Positions 26,059 to 34,221 of a stretch of DNA of 64,000 nt are shown here, one piece after another. Source of the DNA: Streptomyces litmocidini. Its GTDB lineage: Bacteria > Actinomycetota > Actinomycetes > Streptomycetales > Streptomycetaceae. Position numbers and translations under genes: made by a program. Below the pieces are notes generated by a model. The model worked only from the letters and a program-made list of their open reading frames with translations, was not told the origin of the DNA and did not search any database. The stretch is taken from positions 1 to 64,000 of the forward strand of contig NZ_BMTQ01000018.1 in the NCBI RefSeq assembly GCF_014649755.1, read 5' to 3'. How positions within the stretch are numbered: position 1 is the stretch's first letter; the number at the start of each line of letters is the position of its first letter.

Positions 26059-26267
26059 GCTGCTTCCTCCCACTACGTGCCCCACGTGATTGCTTGGTGG
26101 TCGCCCCCATCCTCCCGCGCCGTCCCCCCGGCGCCCAAGGGCGTAGGCCCTCCGACATGCGGCCGTCACATGACGGGGGCCGACCGGGGGGGGTGATCGA
26201 CCGCTCCGGATGTTTGCTATGGTTTTCCTCGTCGGAAGGGCCCAGCGGCCGGGAAGACAGACACCTT

Positions 26268-26355
26268 GTCCGGGTGGCGGAATGGCAGACGCGCTAGCTT
26301 GAGGTGCTAGTGCCCTTTATCGGGCGTGGGGGTTCAAGTCCCCCCTCGGACACCA
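26268..26355 (+). tRNA. tRNA-Leu (anticodon GAG)
   Basis: 88 nt with encoded CCA (26353-26355). The acceptor stem GTCCGGG (26268-26274) pairs with CTCGGAC (26345-26351). The anticodon stem CTAGC/GCTAG encloses loop TTGAGGT with GAG at 26301-26303. A long variable arm (TGCCCTTTATCGGGCG) and T-loop GGTTCAAGTCC are present, as expected for a class II leucine tRNA. Confidence 0.95.
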
Positions 26356-26357
26356 GC

Positions 26358-26386
26358 GAAGGACCCCACGTCACGTGGGGTCCTTC
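26358..26386 (+). terminator. Terminator after tRNA-Leu
   Basis: Perfect 13-bp stem GAAGGACCCCACG (26358-26370) with 26374-26386, loop TCA, starting 3 bp after the tRNA CCA end. Confidence 0.85.
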
Positions 26387-26421
26387 TTGTCACGGCTGCA
26401 GGAATCACGGCGGTGGGACCG

Positions 26422-27348
26422 GTGCGACGCAGATCCAGGGCTCCCGCCTCCCCGCTCCCCCAGCTGCACGGCATCGATCCCGTGCGGGTGCGCCTGCCGG
26501 AGGACCCCGAGGGGCGCTGGGCGAGCATCCGGGAGTACCTCGTCGAGCGGTACGGGGGCGCCGTCGGGCCCGGGCGGATCGAGGGGATGCTGCGGGAGGG
26601 GCGGTTCGTCGGGGTCGACGGGCCGGTCGGCGGGGACGAGCCGTGCGCCGCGGGGCGGTACCTCTGGTTCCACCGGGACTTTCCCGCCGAGACGCCCGTG
26701 CCCTTCCCGATCGGGATCGTGCACCGCGACGAGCGGATCGTGGTCGTCGACAAGCCGCACTTCCTCGCCACGATGCCCCGGGGCCGGCACGTGACCGAGA
26801 CCGCGCTCGCCCGGCTCCGGCGCGACCTGGGGCTTCCCCGTCTCCAGCCCGCCCACCGGCTCGACCGGCTGACGGCGGGGCTCGTGCTGTTCGTCGTGCG
26901 GCCCGAGGACCGGGGGGCGTACCAGACGCTCTTCCGCGACCGGGCCGTGCGCAAGGAGTACGAGGCGGTGGCGCCGTACGACCCGGCGGTCGAGCTGCCG
27001 GTGACCGTGCGCAGCCGGATCGAGAAGGAGCGCGGGGTGATGGCCGCCCGGGAGGTGCCGGGCGAGCCGAACGCCGAGAGCCGGGTCGAGATCCTCGGGC
27101 ACGCGGGCGGGCTCGGGCGCTACCGGCTGGTGCCCGTGACCGGGCGGACCCATCAGCTGCGGGTGCACATGAACGGTCTGGGCCTGCCGATCCTCGACGA
27201 CCCCGTCTATCCGGTGGTCCGCGAGGACGGGCCGGAGGACTTCGCGCGTCCGCTGCGGCTGCTGGCGCGGACGCTGGAGTTCACCGACCCGTTCACGGGC
27301 GACGAGGCGCGGTTCGAGAGCCGGCTGGCTCTCAGTGGCCCCGGGTGA
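26422..27348 (+). CDS. RluA-family pseudouridine synthase
   Basis: About 308 aa. The catalytic-Asp motif of RluA-type pseudouridine synthases is visible: LQPAHRLDRLTAGLVLFV near residue 140, with EGMLREGRFVGVDG earlier and the C-terminal VTGRTHQLRVHMNGLGLPILDDPVYP near 235. It isomerises uridine in rRNA or tRNA; the target is not predictable. Start is uncertain: GTG 26422 (MRRRSRAP) follows GGTGGGA, GTG 26413 is possible. Its last 17 bp overlap the 3' end of the convergent metallo-hydrolase gene. Confidence 0.85.
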   Translation: MRRRSRAPASPLPQLHGIDPVRVRLPEDPEGRWASIREYLVERYGGAVGPGRIEGMLREGRFVGVDGPVGGDEPCAAGRYLWFHRDFPAETPVPFPIGIVHRDERIVVVDKPHFLATMPRGRHVTETALARLRRDLGLPRLQPAHRLDRLTAGLVLFVVRPEDRGAYQTLFRDRAVRKEYEAVAPYDPAVELPVTVRSRIEKERGVMAAREVPGEPNAESRVEILGHAGGLGRYRLVPVTGRTHQLRVHMNGLGLPILDDPVYPVVREDGPEDFARPLRLLARTLEFTDPFTGDEARFESRLALSGPG

Positions 27349-27961
27349 TCCACTCCTCCAGGTGCGGGGCCTCGGCGCCGATGGTGGTGGTGTCGCCGTG
27401 GCCGGTGCGGACGACCGTCTCCGGCGGCAGGGTGAGGAGCTTCTCGCGGATCGAGTCGACGATCGTCGGGAAGTCCGAGTAGGACCGGCCCGTGGCGCCG
27501 GGGCCGCCCTGGAAGAGCGTGTCGCCGCTGAAGACCGTGCCGAGCTCGGGGGCGTGCAGGCAGACCGCTCCGGGGGCGTGCCCCGGGGTGTGGAGGACCG
27601 TGAGGTCCGTGCCGGCGATGGTGAGGACCTGGCCGTCGGCGAGCTCGCCGTCCGGGCTGTGGTCGGGGTGGGTCAGCTTCCACAGCGGCTGGTCGGCCGG
27701 GTGGAGCAGGATGCGGGCGCCGGTGGCGGCCGCGAGGGCCGGGGCGGCGTCGATGTGGTCGTCGTGGGCGTGGGTGCAGACGATGGCGCGCAGGGTGCGG
27801 CCGTCGAGTGCGGCGAGGATCGCCCCGGCGTCGTGGGCGGCGTCGATGACGATGGCCTCGTGGTCGTCGCCGACGATCCAGACGTTGTTGTCGACGTCCC
27901 AGGTGCCGCCGTCGAGGCTGAAGGTGCCGGAGGTGACGAGGTGGTCGATGCGGGCGGCCAT
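27332..27961 (-). CDS. Metallo-beta-lactamase-fold hydrolase (mycothiol formaldehyde pathway)
   Basis: 209-aa glyoxalase-II-like hydrolase with a complete metal site: THAHDDHIDAAP near residue 62, HTPGHAPGAVCL near 122, FSGDTLFQGGPGATGR near 144 and RTGHGDTTTIG near 188. Its ATG overlaps the stop codon of the mycothiol-dependent formaldehyde dehydrogenase (ATGA). In this position the protein is thought to hydrolyse the S-formyl-mycothiol made by the dehydrogenase; that role is inferred from linkage. Confidence 0.85.
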   Translation of the reverse strand: MAARIDHLVTSGTFSLDGGTWDVDNNVWIVGDDHEAIVIDAAHDAGAILAALDGRTLRAIVCTHAHDDHIDAAPALAAATGARILLHPADQPLWKLTHPDHSPDGELADGQVLTIAGTDLTVLHTPGHAPGAVCLHAPELGTVFSGDTLFQGGPGATGRSYSDFPTIVDSIREKLLTLPPETVVRTGHGDTTTIGAEAPHLEEWITRGH

Positions 27962-29046
27962 CAGAGGACCACCACCGAGCGGAGGACGTCGCCCTCGTGC
28001 ATGCGGGCGAAGGCCTTCTCGACGTCGCCGAGGCCGATGGTCTCGGTGACGAAGGCGGCGAGGTCGATGCGGCCCTGCTGGTGCAGGTCGATGAGCATCG
28101 GGAAGTCGCGGGAGGGCAGGCAGTCCCCGTACCAGGAGGACTTGAGCGAGCCGCCGCGGCCGAAGACGTCGAGGAGCGGGAGTTCCAGTTTCATCTCGGG
28201 GCTGGGGACGCCGACGAGGACGACGGTGCCGGCGAGGTCGCGGGCGTAGAAGGCCTGCTCGTACGTCTCCGGGCGGCCGACCGCCTCGATGACGACGTCG
28301 GCGCCGAAGCCGCCGGTGAGCTCGCGGATCGCCTCGACGGCGTCGGCGGTGCGGGAGTTGACCGTGTGGGTGGCGCCCATCTCGCGGGCCTTGTCCAGCT
28401 TCCGGTCGTCGATGTCGACGGCGATGATCTTCGCGGCTCCGGCGAGGCGGGAGCCGACGACCGCCGCGTCGCCGACGCCGCCGCAGCCGATGACGGCGAC
28501 GGTGTCGCCGCGGCCGACGTTCCCGGTGTTGATCGCGGCGCCGATGCCGGCCATCACGCCGCAGCCGAGGAGGCCCGCGACCTCGGGGGCGACGGACGGG
28601 TCGACCTTGGTGCACTGGCCTGCGGCGACGAGGGTCTTCTCGGCGAAGGCGCCGATGCCGAGGGCCGGGGAGAGCTCCGTGCCGTCGAGCAGGGTCATCT
28701 TCTGCTTCGCGTTGTGGGTGGCGAAGCAGTACCAGGGGCGGCCCCGCGTACAGGCGCGGCAGGTGCCGCAGACGGCGCGCCAGTTGAGGATCACGAAGTC
28801 GCCGGGGGCGACGTCGGTGACGCCCTCGCCGACGGACTCGACGGTTCCGGCGGCCTCGTGGCCGAGCAGGAAGGGGAACTCGTCGTTGATCGCGCCCTGC
28901 TTGTAGTGGAGATCGGTGTGGCAGACGCCGCAGGCCTGGATCTTGACGACGGCCTCGCCGGGGCCGGGGTCGGGGATCACGATGGTCTCGACGCGTACCG
29001 GTTCGTTCCTGCCGGGGGCGATGACCCCCTGGACGTGCTGCGGCAT
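27961..29046 (-). CDS. S-(hydroxymethyl)mycothiol dehydrogenase (MscR/AdhE2 type)
   Basis: 361-aa class III-like zinc alcohol dehydrogenase oxidising the formaldehyde-mycothiol adduct with NAD+; the enzyme also reduces S-nitrosomycothiol. The catalytic zinc motif is CGVCHTDLHYKQG near residue 39 and GHEAAG near 64. Structural zinc cysteines lie in CGTCRACTRGRPWYC near 95, and the NAD motif VIGCGGVGDAAVVG is near 182. GGAAGGGAAG precedes the ATG. Operon with the metallo-hydrolase; mycothiol itself requires MshC, also encoded in this window. Confidence 0.92.
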   Translation of the reverse strand: MPQHVQGVIAPGRNEPVRVETIVIPDPGPGEAVVKIQACGVCHTDLHYKQGAINDEFPFLLGHEAAGTVESVGEGVTDVAPGDFVILNWRAVCGTCRACTRGRPWYCFATHNAKQKMTLLDGTELSPALGIGAFAEKTLVAAGQCTKVDPSVAPEVAGLLGCGVMAGIGAAINTGNVGRGDTVAVIGCGGVGDAAVVGSRLAGAAKIIAVDIDDRKLDKAREMGATHTVNSRTADAVEAIRELTGGFGADVVIEAVGRPETYEQAFYARDLAGTVVLVGVPSPEMKLELPLLDVFGRGGSLKSSWYGDCLPSRDFPMLIDLHQQGRIDLAAFVTETIGLGDVEKAFARMHEGDVLRSVVVL

Positions 29047-29116
29047 CGCGAACTTCCCTTCCTCCGACCGGATCTTGTAAGGCTCTTGCGTACCACTATC
29101 TCCTGACAAAAGGCGA

Positions 29117-29145
29117 GACCCCCGCAGGCCGTGCCTGTGGGGGTC
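29117..29145. terminator. Hairpin between permease 3' end and dehydrogenase
   Basis: 13-bp stem (29117-29129 with 29133-29145, one G-U pair), extended by GGCG/CGCC bases on each side. It lies just beyond the permease stop codon and terminates that gene. Confidence 0.7.
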
Positions 29146-29169
29146 CCGCCGCCTCCCGTGGGGGGAGCC

Positions 29170-30630
29170 TCAGTCCTGGTGCGCGGCGGAGGTCGCGCGG
29201 ACCCGGCGGCGGACCAGGAACCAGCCGCCGACGAGGGCCGCCGCGATGAGCGGCAGGCAGTTCACGGTGGTGCGGCTGATGCCGCCGTCCATCCACATCA
29301 GGACGAGGACGGCCGCGAGGAAGCCCAGGGTCACGATCTGGGTGTACGGGGCCCAGGGCAGGTTGTAGCCGGGGCGGCTGACCTTGCCCTCCCCGGCGCG
29401 GCGGACGAACAGCAGCGAGCAGACCATGATCATGGCCCAGGTGCCGATGATGCCGATGGAGGCGAAGTTGAGGACCAGTTCGAAGGCCTCGCCGGGCATC
29501 ACGTAGTTGAGGGCGACGCCGAGGACGCCGAAGCCCGCGGTGAGCAGGATGCCGCCGTAGGGGACGCCGCCCTTGTTCATGACGCCGGTGAACTTGGGCG
29601 CGGAGCCGGCCAGCGACATGGAGCGCAGGATGCGGCCGGTGGAGTAGAGGCCGGAGTTGAGGCTGGAGAGGGCGGCGGTGAGGACGACGAGGTTCATGAC
29701 GCCGGCGGCGCCGGGGACGCCCAGCTTGTCGAAGACGGTGACGAAGGGGCTCTGGTCCCCGGAGTACGCGGTGTACGGGAGGATCAGGGCGAGCAGGACG
29801 ACGGAGCCGACGTAGAACAGGCCGACGCGCCACATGATCGAGTTGATCGCCCTGGGCATGATCTTCTCGGGGTTCTCGGTCTCGCCGGCGGCGACGCCGC
29901 ACAGCTCGACGGAGGCGTAGGCGAAGACGACGCCCTGGATGAGCAGCAGCATCGGCATCATGCCGTGGGGGAAGACGCCGCCGTTGTCGGTGATGTTGGC
30001 CAGGCCCGGGGTGTGGCCGCCGACGTCGTGGGAGGTCACGACGAGGAAGATGCCGACGAGCATGAAGGCGACCAGGGCGGCGACCTTGATGATCGCGAAC
30101 CAGAACTCCATCTCGCCGAAGTACTTCACGGAGATGAGGTTGGCGGTGAGGACGACCGCGAGGGCGATCAGGGCGAGGACCCACTGCGGGACGTCGCTGA
30201 ACATGGCCCAGAAGTGGGCGTAGGTGGCGGCCGCGGTGATGTCGGCGACGGCGGTGGTCGACCAGTTGAGGAAGTACAGCCAGCCGGCCGTGTAGGCGCC
30301 CTTCTCGCCCATGAACTCACGGGCGTAGGAGACGAAGGCGCCGGAGGAGGGGCGGTAGAGCACCAGCTCGCCGAGGGCGCGCACCACGAAGAAGGCGAAG
30401 ACGCCGCAGACGGCGTAGGCGATGAAGAGGGACGGGCCCGCCTGGGACATGCGGCCGCCGGCGCCGAGGAAGAGGCCGGTGCCGATGGCGCCGCCGATGG
30501 CGATCATGTTGATGTGCCGGGACTTGAGGTCCTTGCGGTAGCCGGCGTCGCCTGCGTCGACGTGGGGGGCTGCGGCCGGGTTCGCCGGAGCGGCGGACAG
30601 CGGCTCGGCCGCGGTGACGCGGTCAGTCAT
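29170..30630 (-). CDS. Amino-acid permease (AnsP/APC family)
   Basis: 486-aa transporter of the amino acid-polyamine-organocation superfamily with 12 predicted membrane helices. The APC consensus INMIAIGGAIGTGLFLGAG near residue 42 forms the substrate-binding unwound TM1. GELVLYRPSSGAFVSYAREFMGEKGAY near 90 resembles the L-asparagine permease subgroup (AnsP), which I consider likeliest. It couples amino-acid entry to protons. The upstream region carries a Crp-type palindrome and a second inverted repeat. Confidence 0.88.
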   Translation of the reverse strand: MTDRVTAAEPLSAAPANPAAAPHVDAGDAGYRKDLKSRHINMIAIGGAIGTGLFLGAGGRMSQAGPSLFIAYAVCGVFAFFVVRALGELVLYRPSSGAFVSYAREFMGEKGAYTAGWLYFLNWSTTAVADITAAATYAHFWAMFSDVPQWVLALIALAVVLTANLISVKYFGEMEFWFAIIKVAALVAFMLVGIFLVVTSHDVGGHTPGLANITDNGGVFPHGMMPMLLLIQGVVFAYASVELCGVAAGETENPEKIMPRAINSIMWRVGLFYVGSVVLLALILPYTAYSGDQSPFVTVFDKLGVPGAAGVMNLVVLTAALSSLNSGLYSTGRILRSMSLAGSAPKFTGVMNKGGVPYGGILLTAGFGVLGVALNYVMPGEAFELVLNFASIGIIGTWAMIMVCSLLFVRRAGEGKVSRPGYNLPWAPYTQIVTLGFLAAVLVLMWMDGGISRTTVNCLPLIAAALVGGWFLVRRRVRATSAAHQD

Positions 30631-30742
30631 GGAGTTGTTCGCCTTCGTGAGGGGTCTGTGCGGTACCCGGCCGTACCCGGGTGGGGGGTGGGTCCCCGGC
30701 ACGGCCAGCGCACATACTCACGGCAACAGCCCCTGACTGACT

Positions 30743-30756
30743 GTGACGCATGTCAC
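30743..30756. promoter_or_regulatory. Putative Crp site upstream of the permease
   Basis: GTGACGCATGTCAC fits GTG-N6-GNCAC, the motif I recall for Streptomyces Crp, and is a perfect palindrome around GCAT. It lies about 113 bp before the permease start. An additional inverted repeat CTGAAC (30756-30761) / GTTCAG (30778-30783) adjoins it. Confidence 0.45.
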
Positions 30757-30812
30757 TGAACGCCCATATTTGAGCTAGTTCAGAGCTTACGGGCGGGTAA
30801 CGCCCGGATGAA

Positions 30813-31514
30813 CTAGGGGGCGAGGACGTCCAGCTCCTGGAGGGCGCCGACCGCGATCCGGCGGGTGAGCTCCTCGGCGCGGGCCGCGTCCCGCTCCCGT
30901 ACGGCCTCGGCGACCTGGACGTGCAGGGTGACGGCGGCCGGGTCGGGGTCCTCGAACATCACGTGGTGGTGGGTGCGGCCGGTGAGGACCTCGGCGACGA
31001 CGTCGCCGAGGCGGGCGAACATCTCGTTGCCCGAGGCGCTGAGCACGACCCGGTGGAAGGCGATGTCGTGGACGAGGTACTCCTCCAGGCGCCGGCCGCG
31101 CGAGGTGGCGACCATGCCGAGGGCCTGCTCGGTGAGCTCGCGGCACTGCTCGGGCGTGGCGTTCAGCGCGGCCAGGCCGGCGGCGACGGGTTCGACGGCC
31201 GAGCGGAGCACGGTGAGCGAACGGAGCTGGCGGGGGCGGTCGGCGCCGGCCAGCCGCCAGCGGATGACCTGGGGGTCGTACACGTTCCAGCGGGCCGTGG
31301 GGAGCACGGTCACGCCCACCCGCCGGCGGGACTCGACGAGGTGCATGGACTCCAGGACCCGCACGACCTCGCGGACGACGGTCCGGGAGACGTCGAAGCG
31401 CTGGGCGAGCTCGTCGGTGCGCAGCACGGTGCCCGGCGGGTACTCGCCGGCGGTGATCGCGAGGCCCAGGGCGGCCAGGACGTGGGAGTGGAGCCCCTGG
31501 GCCGGTGTCGTCAT
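30813..31514 (-). CDS. gntR: Gluconate operon regulator GntR (FadR subfamily)
   Basis: 233-aa GntR/FadR-type repressor. The winged helix-turn-helix covers residues 5-75 (LRTDELAQRFDVSRTVVREVVRVLESMHLV). The FCD effector domain follows, with metal-binding residues in DIAFHRVVLSASGN near 150 and later His positions (HHHVMFEDPDPAAVTLH). It is divergent from gntK-gntP across a 157-bp region holding palindromes, the usual arrangement for an autoregulated gluconate repressor. Corresponds, from memory, to SCO1678. Confidence 0.88.
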   Translation of the reverse strand: MTTPAQGLHSHVLAALGLAITAGEYPPGTVLRTDELAQRFDVSRTVVREVVRVLESMHLVESRRRVGVTVLPTARWNVYDPQVIRWRLAGADRPRQLRSLTVLRSAVEPVAAGLAALNATPEQCRELTEQALGMVATSRGRRLEEYLVHDIAFHRVVLSASGNEMFARLGDVVAEVLTGRTHHHVMFEDPDPAAVTLHVQVAEAVRERDAARAEELTRRIAVGALQELDVLAP

Positions 31515-31560
31515 GGTGATCAGCCTATGCGCGCGGGTCCCCGTGACCACACCCGGAAAT

Positions 31561-31577
31561 TAAAAGTACGACTTTTA
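31561..31577. promoter_or_regulatory. Operator palindrome in the gntR-gntK region
   Basis: TAAAAGTACGACTTTTA: 7-bp perfect arms around three bases. Overlapping it, GTACGAC (31566-31572) is repeated inverted at 31598-31604. One or both are likely GntR sites controlling both divergent transcripts. Confidence 0.55.
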
Positions 31578-31671
31578 TGTCACAGACTCTTGAATACGTC
31601 GTACCCAATGGGTTTCATGAGCGCGACGGATTCACCGGATCGATGTCGAAGAAGACAGCGAGGCACCCCCC

Positions 31672-32196
31672 ATGAGCACCACCCCCCTCACCGCTCCCCC
31701 GGTCGTCGTCGTCATGGGCGTCGCCGGGACCGGCAAGACCACCATCGGTCCGCTGGTCGCGGAGGCGCTCGGCCTGCCGTACGCCGAGGGCGACGACTTC
31801 CACCCGGCGGCCAACGTCGCCAAGATGTCGGCCGGCGTCCCGCTGGACGACACGGACCGGGGGCCCTGGCTCGACGCCATCGGGGAGTGGGCGCACGGCC
31901 GGGCCGGGCTCGGCGGGGTCGTGAGCAGCTCCGCGCTCAAGCGGGTCTACCGGGACCGGCTGCGTGCCGCCGCGCCCGGGATCGTCTTCCTGCATCTGAC
32001 CGGTGACCGGGAGCTGATCGAGGAGCGGATGGCCGCACGCAAGGGCCATTTCATGCCCACCGCGCTCCTCGACTCCCAGTTCGCCACCCTGCAGCCCCTG
32101 CAGGACGACGAGGCCGGCGTCGCCGTCGACGTCTCCGGCACCCCGGAGGAGATCACCGCCCGCGCCGTCGCCGCCCTGCGCGGCCTGGCCGGCTGA
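31672..32196 (+). CDS. gntK: Gluconokinase GntK
   Basis: 174-aa P-loop kinase phosphorylating D-gluconate to 6-phosphogluconate. Walker A is VVVMGVAGTGKTTIG near residue 17. Substrate-site motifs include EGDDFHPAANVAKMSAGVPLDDTDRGPWL near 40-68 and the lid RMAARKGHFMPTALLDSQFATLQ near 118. First gene after the gntR-facing promoter, with gntP 44 bp downstream. Confidence 0.93.
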   Translation: MSTTPLTAPPVVVVMGVAGTGKTTIGPLVAEALGLPYAEGDDFHPAANVAKMSAGVPLDDTDRGPWLDAIGEWAHGRAGLGGVVSSSALKRVYRDRLRAAAPGIVFLHLTGDRELIEERMAARKGHFMPTALLDSQFATLQPLQDDEAGVAVDVSGTPEEITARAVAALRGLAG

Positions 32197-32240
32197 CCCT
32201 CCCCGCCCCGCCCCCACCTGCCCGTACGAAGGACACCACC

Positions 32241-33638
32241 GTGACCAGTCTCAGCGTCGAGACCCTGGCAGCGGACGCCGCCGAACCGATCACCTCGGCA
32301 GGCAACGCCCAGCTCGGGATCGCCGTGCTCGCCGGCATCGCCGTCATCGTCCTGCTCATCACCAAGTTCAAGATGCACGCGTTCCTCGCGCTGACCATCG
32401 GGTCGCTGGCGCTCGGCGCGTTCGCCGGTGCCCCGCTCGCGGACGCCATCAAGTCCTTCAGCACCGGACTCGGCAACACCGTGGCCGGAGTGGGCGTGCT
32501 CATCGCGCTCGGCGCGATCCTCGGCAAGCTGCTCGCCGACTCCGGCGGCGCCGACCAGATCGTGGACACGATCCTGGCGAAGACCGGCAAGCGCGCCATG
32601 CCCTGGGCGATGGTCCTGATCGCCTCCGTGATCGGGCTGCCGCTCTTCTTCGAGGTCGGCATCGTGCTGCTGATCCCGGTGGTGCTCATGGTCGCCAAGC
32701 GCGGCAACTACTCGCTGATGCGGATCGGCATCCCGGCCCTGGCCGGCCTGTCCGTGATGCACGGCCTCATCCCGCCGCACCCCGGTCCGCTCGTCGCGAT
32801 CGACGCGGTCGGCGCCAACCTGGGAGTGACCCTCGCGCTCGGCCTGGTCGTCGCCATACCGACCGTGATCCTCGCCGGTCCGGTCTTCTCCAAGTACGCC
32901 GCCCGCTGGGTGGACATCCAGGCCCCGGACAAGATGATCCAGGCCCGCCCCTCCGAGGACCTGGAGAAGCGCCCCGGCTTCGGCGTCACCGTCGCGACCA
33001 TCCTGCTGCCCGTCGTCCTGATGCTGGTCAAGGCGCTCGTCGACATCGTGGTCGACGACCCCGAGAACGGCGTGCAGAAGGTCACCGACGTCATCGGATC
33101 GCCGCTGATCGCCCTGCTCGCGGCCGTCATCGTCGCCATGTTCACGATGGGCCGCGCGGCCGGCTTCACCAAGGAGCAGCTGTCCTCCACCGTCGAGAGG
33201 TCGCTCGCCCCGATCGCGGGCGTCCTGCTGATCGTCGGCGCGGGCGGCGGTTTCAAGCAGACCCTGATCGACCTCGGCGTCGGCCAGATGATCCTCGACT
33301 TCTCGAAGAGCTGGTCGATCCCGGCCCTGCTGCTCGCCTGGCTGATCGCGGTCGCGATCCGGCTCGCGACCGGCTCGGCCACCGTGGCGACGATCTCGGC
33401 GGCCGGCCTGGTGGCCCCGCTCGCCGAGGGCATGTCGACCGGTGAGGTGTCGCTGCTCGTCCTCGCGATCGGTGCCGGTTCGCTCTTCTTCAGCCACGTC
33501 AACGACGCCGGGTTCTGGCTGGTGAAGGAGTACTTCGGCATGAGCGTCGGCCAGACGGTCAAGACCTGGTCGGTGATGGAGACGATCATCTCGGTCGTCG
33601 GCATCGTGTTCGTCCTGCTGCTGTCGCTGGTGCTGTAG
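32241..33638 (+). CDS. gntP: Gluconate:H+ symporter GntP
   Basis: 465-aa integral membrane permease of the GntP family with 12-14 hydrophobic segments. Characteristic conserved segments are ALGAILGKLLADSGGADQIVDTIL near 92 and PLFFEVGIVLLIPVVLMVAKRGNYSLMRIGIPALAGLSVMHGLIPPHPGP near 135-180 (split here by eye into membrane helices). Later come RLATGSATVATISAAGLV near 375 and SHVNDAGFWLVKEYFGMS near 415. Supplies gluconate to GntK. GTG 32241 follows GAAGGA. Confidence 0.93.
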   Translation: MTSLSVETLAADAAEPITSAGNAQLGIAVLAGIAVIVLLITKFKMHAFLALTIGSLALGAFAGAPLADAIKSFSTGLGNTVAGVGVLIALGAILGKLLADSGGADQIVDTILAKTGKRAMPWAMVLIASVIGLPLFFEVGIVLLIPVVLMVAKRGNYSLMRIGIPALAGLSVMHGLIPPHPGPLVAIDAVGANLGVTLALGLVVAIPTVILAGPVFSKYAARWVDIQAPDKMIQARPSEDLEKRPGFGVTVATILLPVVLMLVKALVDIVVDDPENGVQKVTDVIGSPLIALLAAVIVAMFTMGRAAGFTKEQLSSTVERSLAPIAGVLLIVGAGGGFKQTLIDLGVGQMILDFSKSWSIPALLLAWLIAVAIRLATGSATVATISAAGLVAPLAEGMSTGEVSLLVLAIGAGSLFFSHVNDAGFWLVKEYFGMSVGQTVKTWSVMETIISVVGIVFVLLLSLVL

Positions 33639-33655
33639 CCCGCCGGAAAGCGGCG

Positions 33656-33704
33656 GTGAGGGCCGGTCGTGGCTGACAGACTGTCGGCCATGACCGGCCC
33701 TCAC
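33656..33704. promoter_or_regulatory. 24-bp near-perfect hairpin spanning the ASCH gene start
   Basis: Left arm 33656-33679 and right arm 33681-33704 pair over 24 positions, 22 Watson-Crick and two G-U, around a single base. The hairpin begins 17 bp after gntP stops and contains both candidate start codons (GTG 33669, ATG 33690) of the downstream gene. It can act as the gntP terminator and, in RNA, would bury the initiation region. Confidence 0.8.
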
Positions 33705-34127
33705 GCGCTCAAGCCCCTGCTCCTCGCCTTCCCCGGTCCGCTCCGGGACCGGCTCGTCGGCGCCGTCCTCTCCGGGGAGAAGACCGCCACGACCGGGCTC
33801 CTCGTGGAGTACGAGGTCGAGAACGAGGAGCTGCCGGAGGCCGGCGAACGCTCGGCCCTGATCGACTCCGCCGGCCGCGAGGTCGCGGTCGTGGAGGTGA
33901 CGGAGGTCCGGGTCCTGCCCCTCGGCGAGGCCGACCTGCGCCTCGCCCTCGACGAGGGCGAGGGGTACCGGTCGGTCGCGGAGTGGCGGGAGGCCCACGA
34001 GCGCTTCTGGCACGGCGAGGAGATGCGGGAGGGCCTGGGGGACCCGGACTTCACGGTGGACGACGGGACGATGCTGGTCGTGGAGCGGTTCCGGGTGGTG
34101 GAGGTCCTTTCCCCGGGCGTCGTCTGA
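33690..34127 (+). CDS. ASCH-domain protein
   Basis: 145-aa single ASCH domain (PUA-like fold): LLAFPGPLRDRLVGAVLSGEKTATTGLL carries the conserved G-x-K-T-x-T motif near residue 30, and HERFWHGEEM near 113 is the C-terminal family segment. ASCH proteins are RNA-binding or nucleotide-analogue amidohydrolases (YqfB type). ATG 33690 gives the family N terminus but has no ribosome site; GTG 33669 with GAGGG upstream would add seven residues. Both lie in a 24-bp hairpin. Confidence 0.8.
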   Translation: MTGPHALKPLLLAFPGPLRDRLVGAVLSGEKTATTGLLVEYEVENEELPEAGERSALIDSAGREVAVVEVTEVRVLPLGEADLRLALDEGEGYRSVAEWREAHERFWHGEEMREGLGDPDFTVDDGTMLVVERFRVVEVLSPGVV

Positions 34128-34221
34128 TCGCCTCCCCCTTCCGGCCGGGCGCCGGCTGATCGCCTCCTCCCTCCTTCCTCCGGCAGGGTGCCGGCCGGCC
34201 GTCCCGCCTTCCGGCAGGGCG

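Noticed and set aside
26268..26355. tRNA-Leu as an integration site of a mobile element
   Set aside because: No integrase, excisionase or direct repeat of the tRNA 3' end is found; flanking genes are ordinary chromosomal genes.
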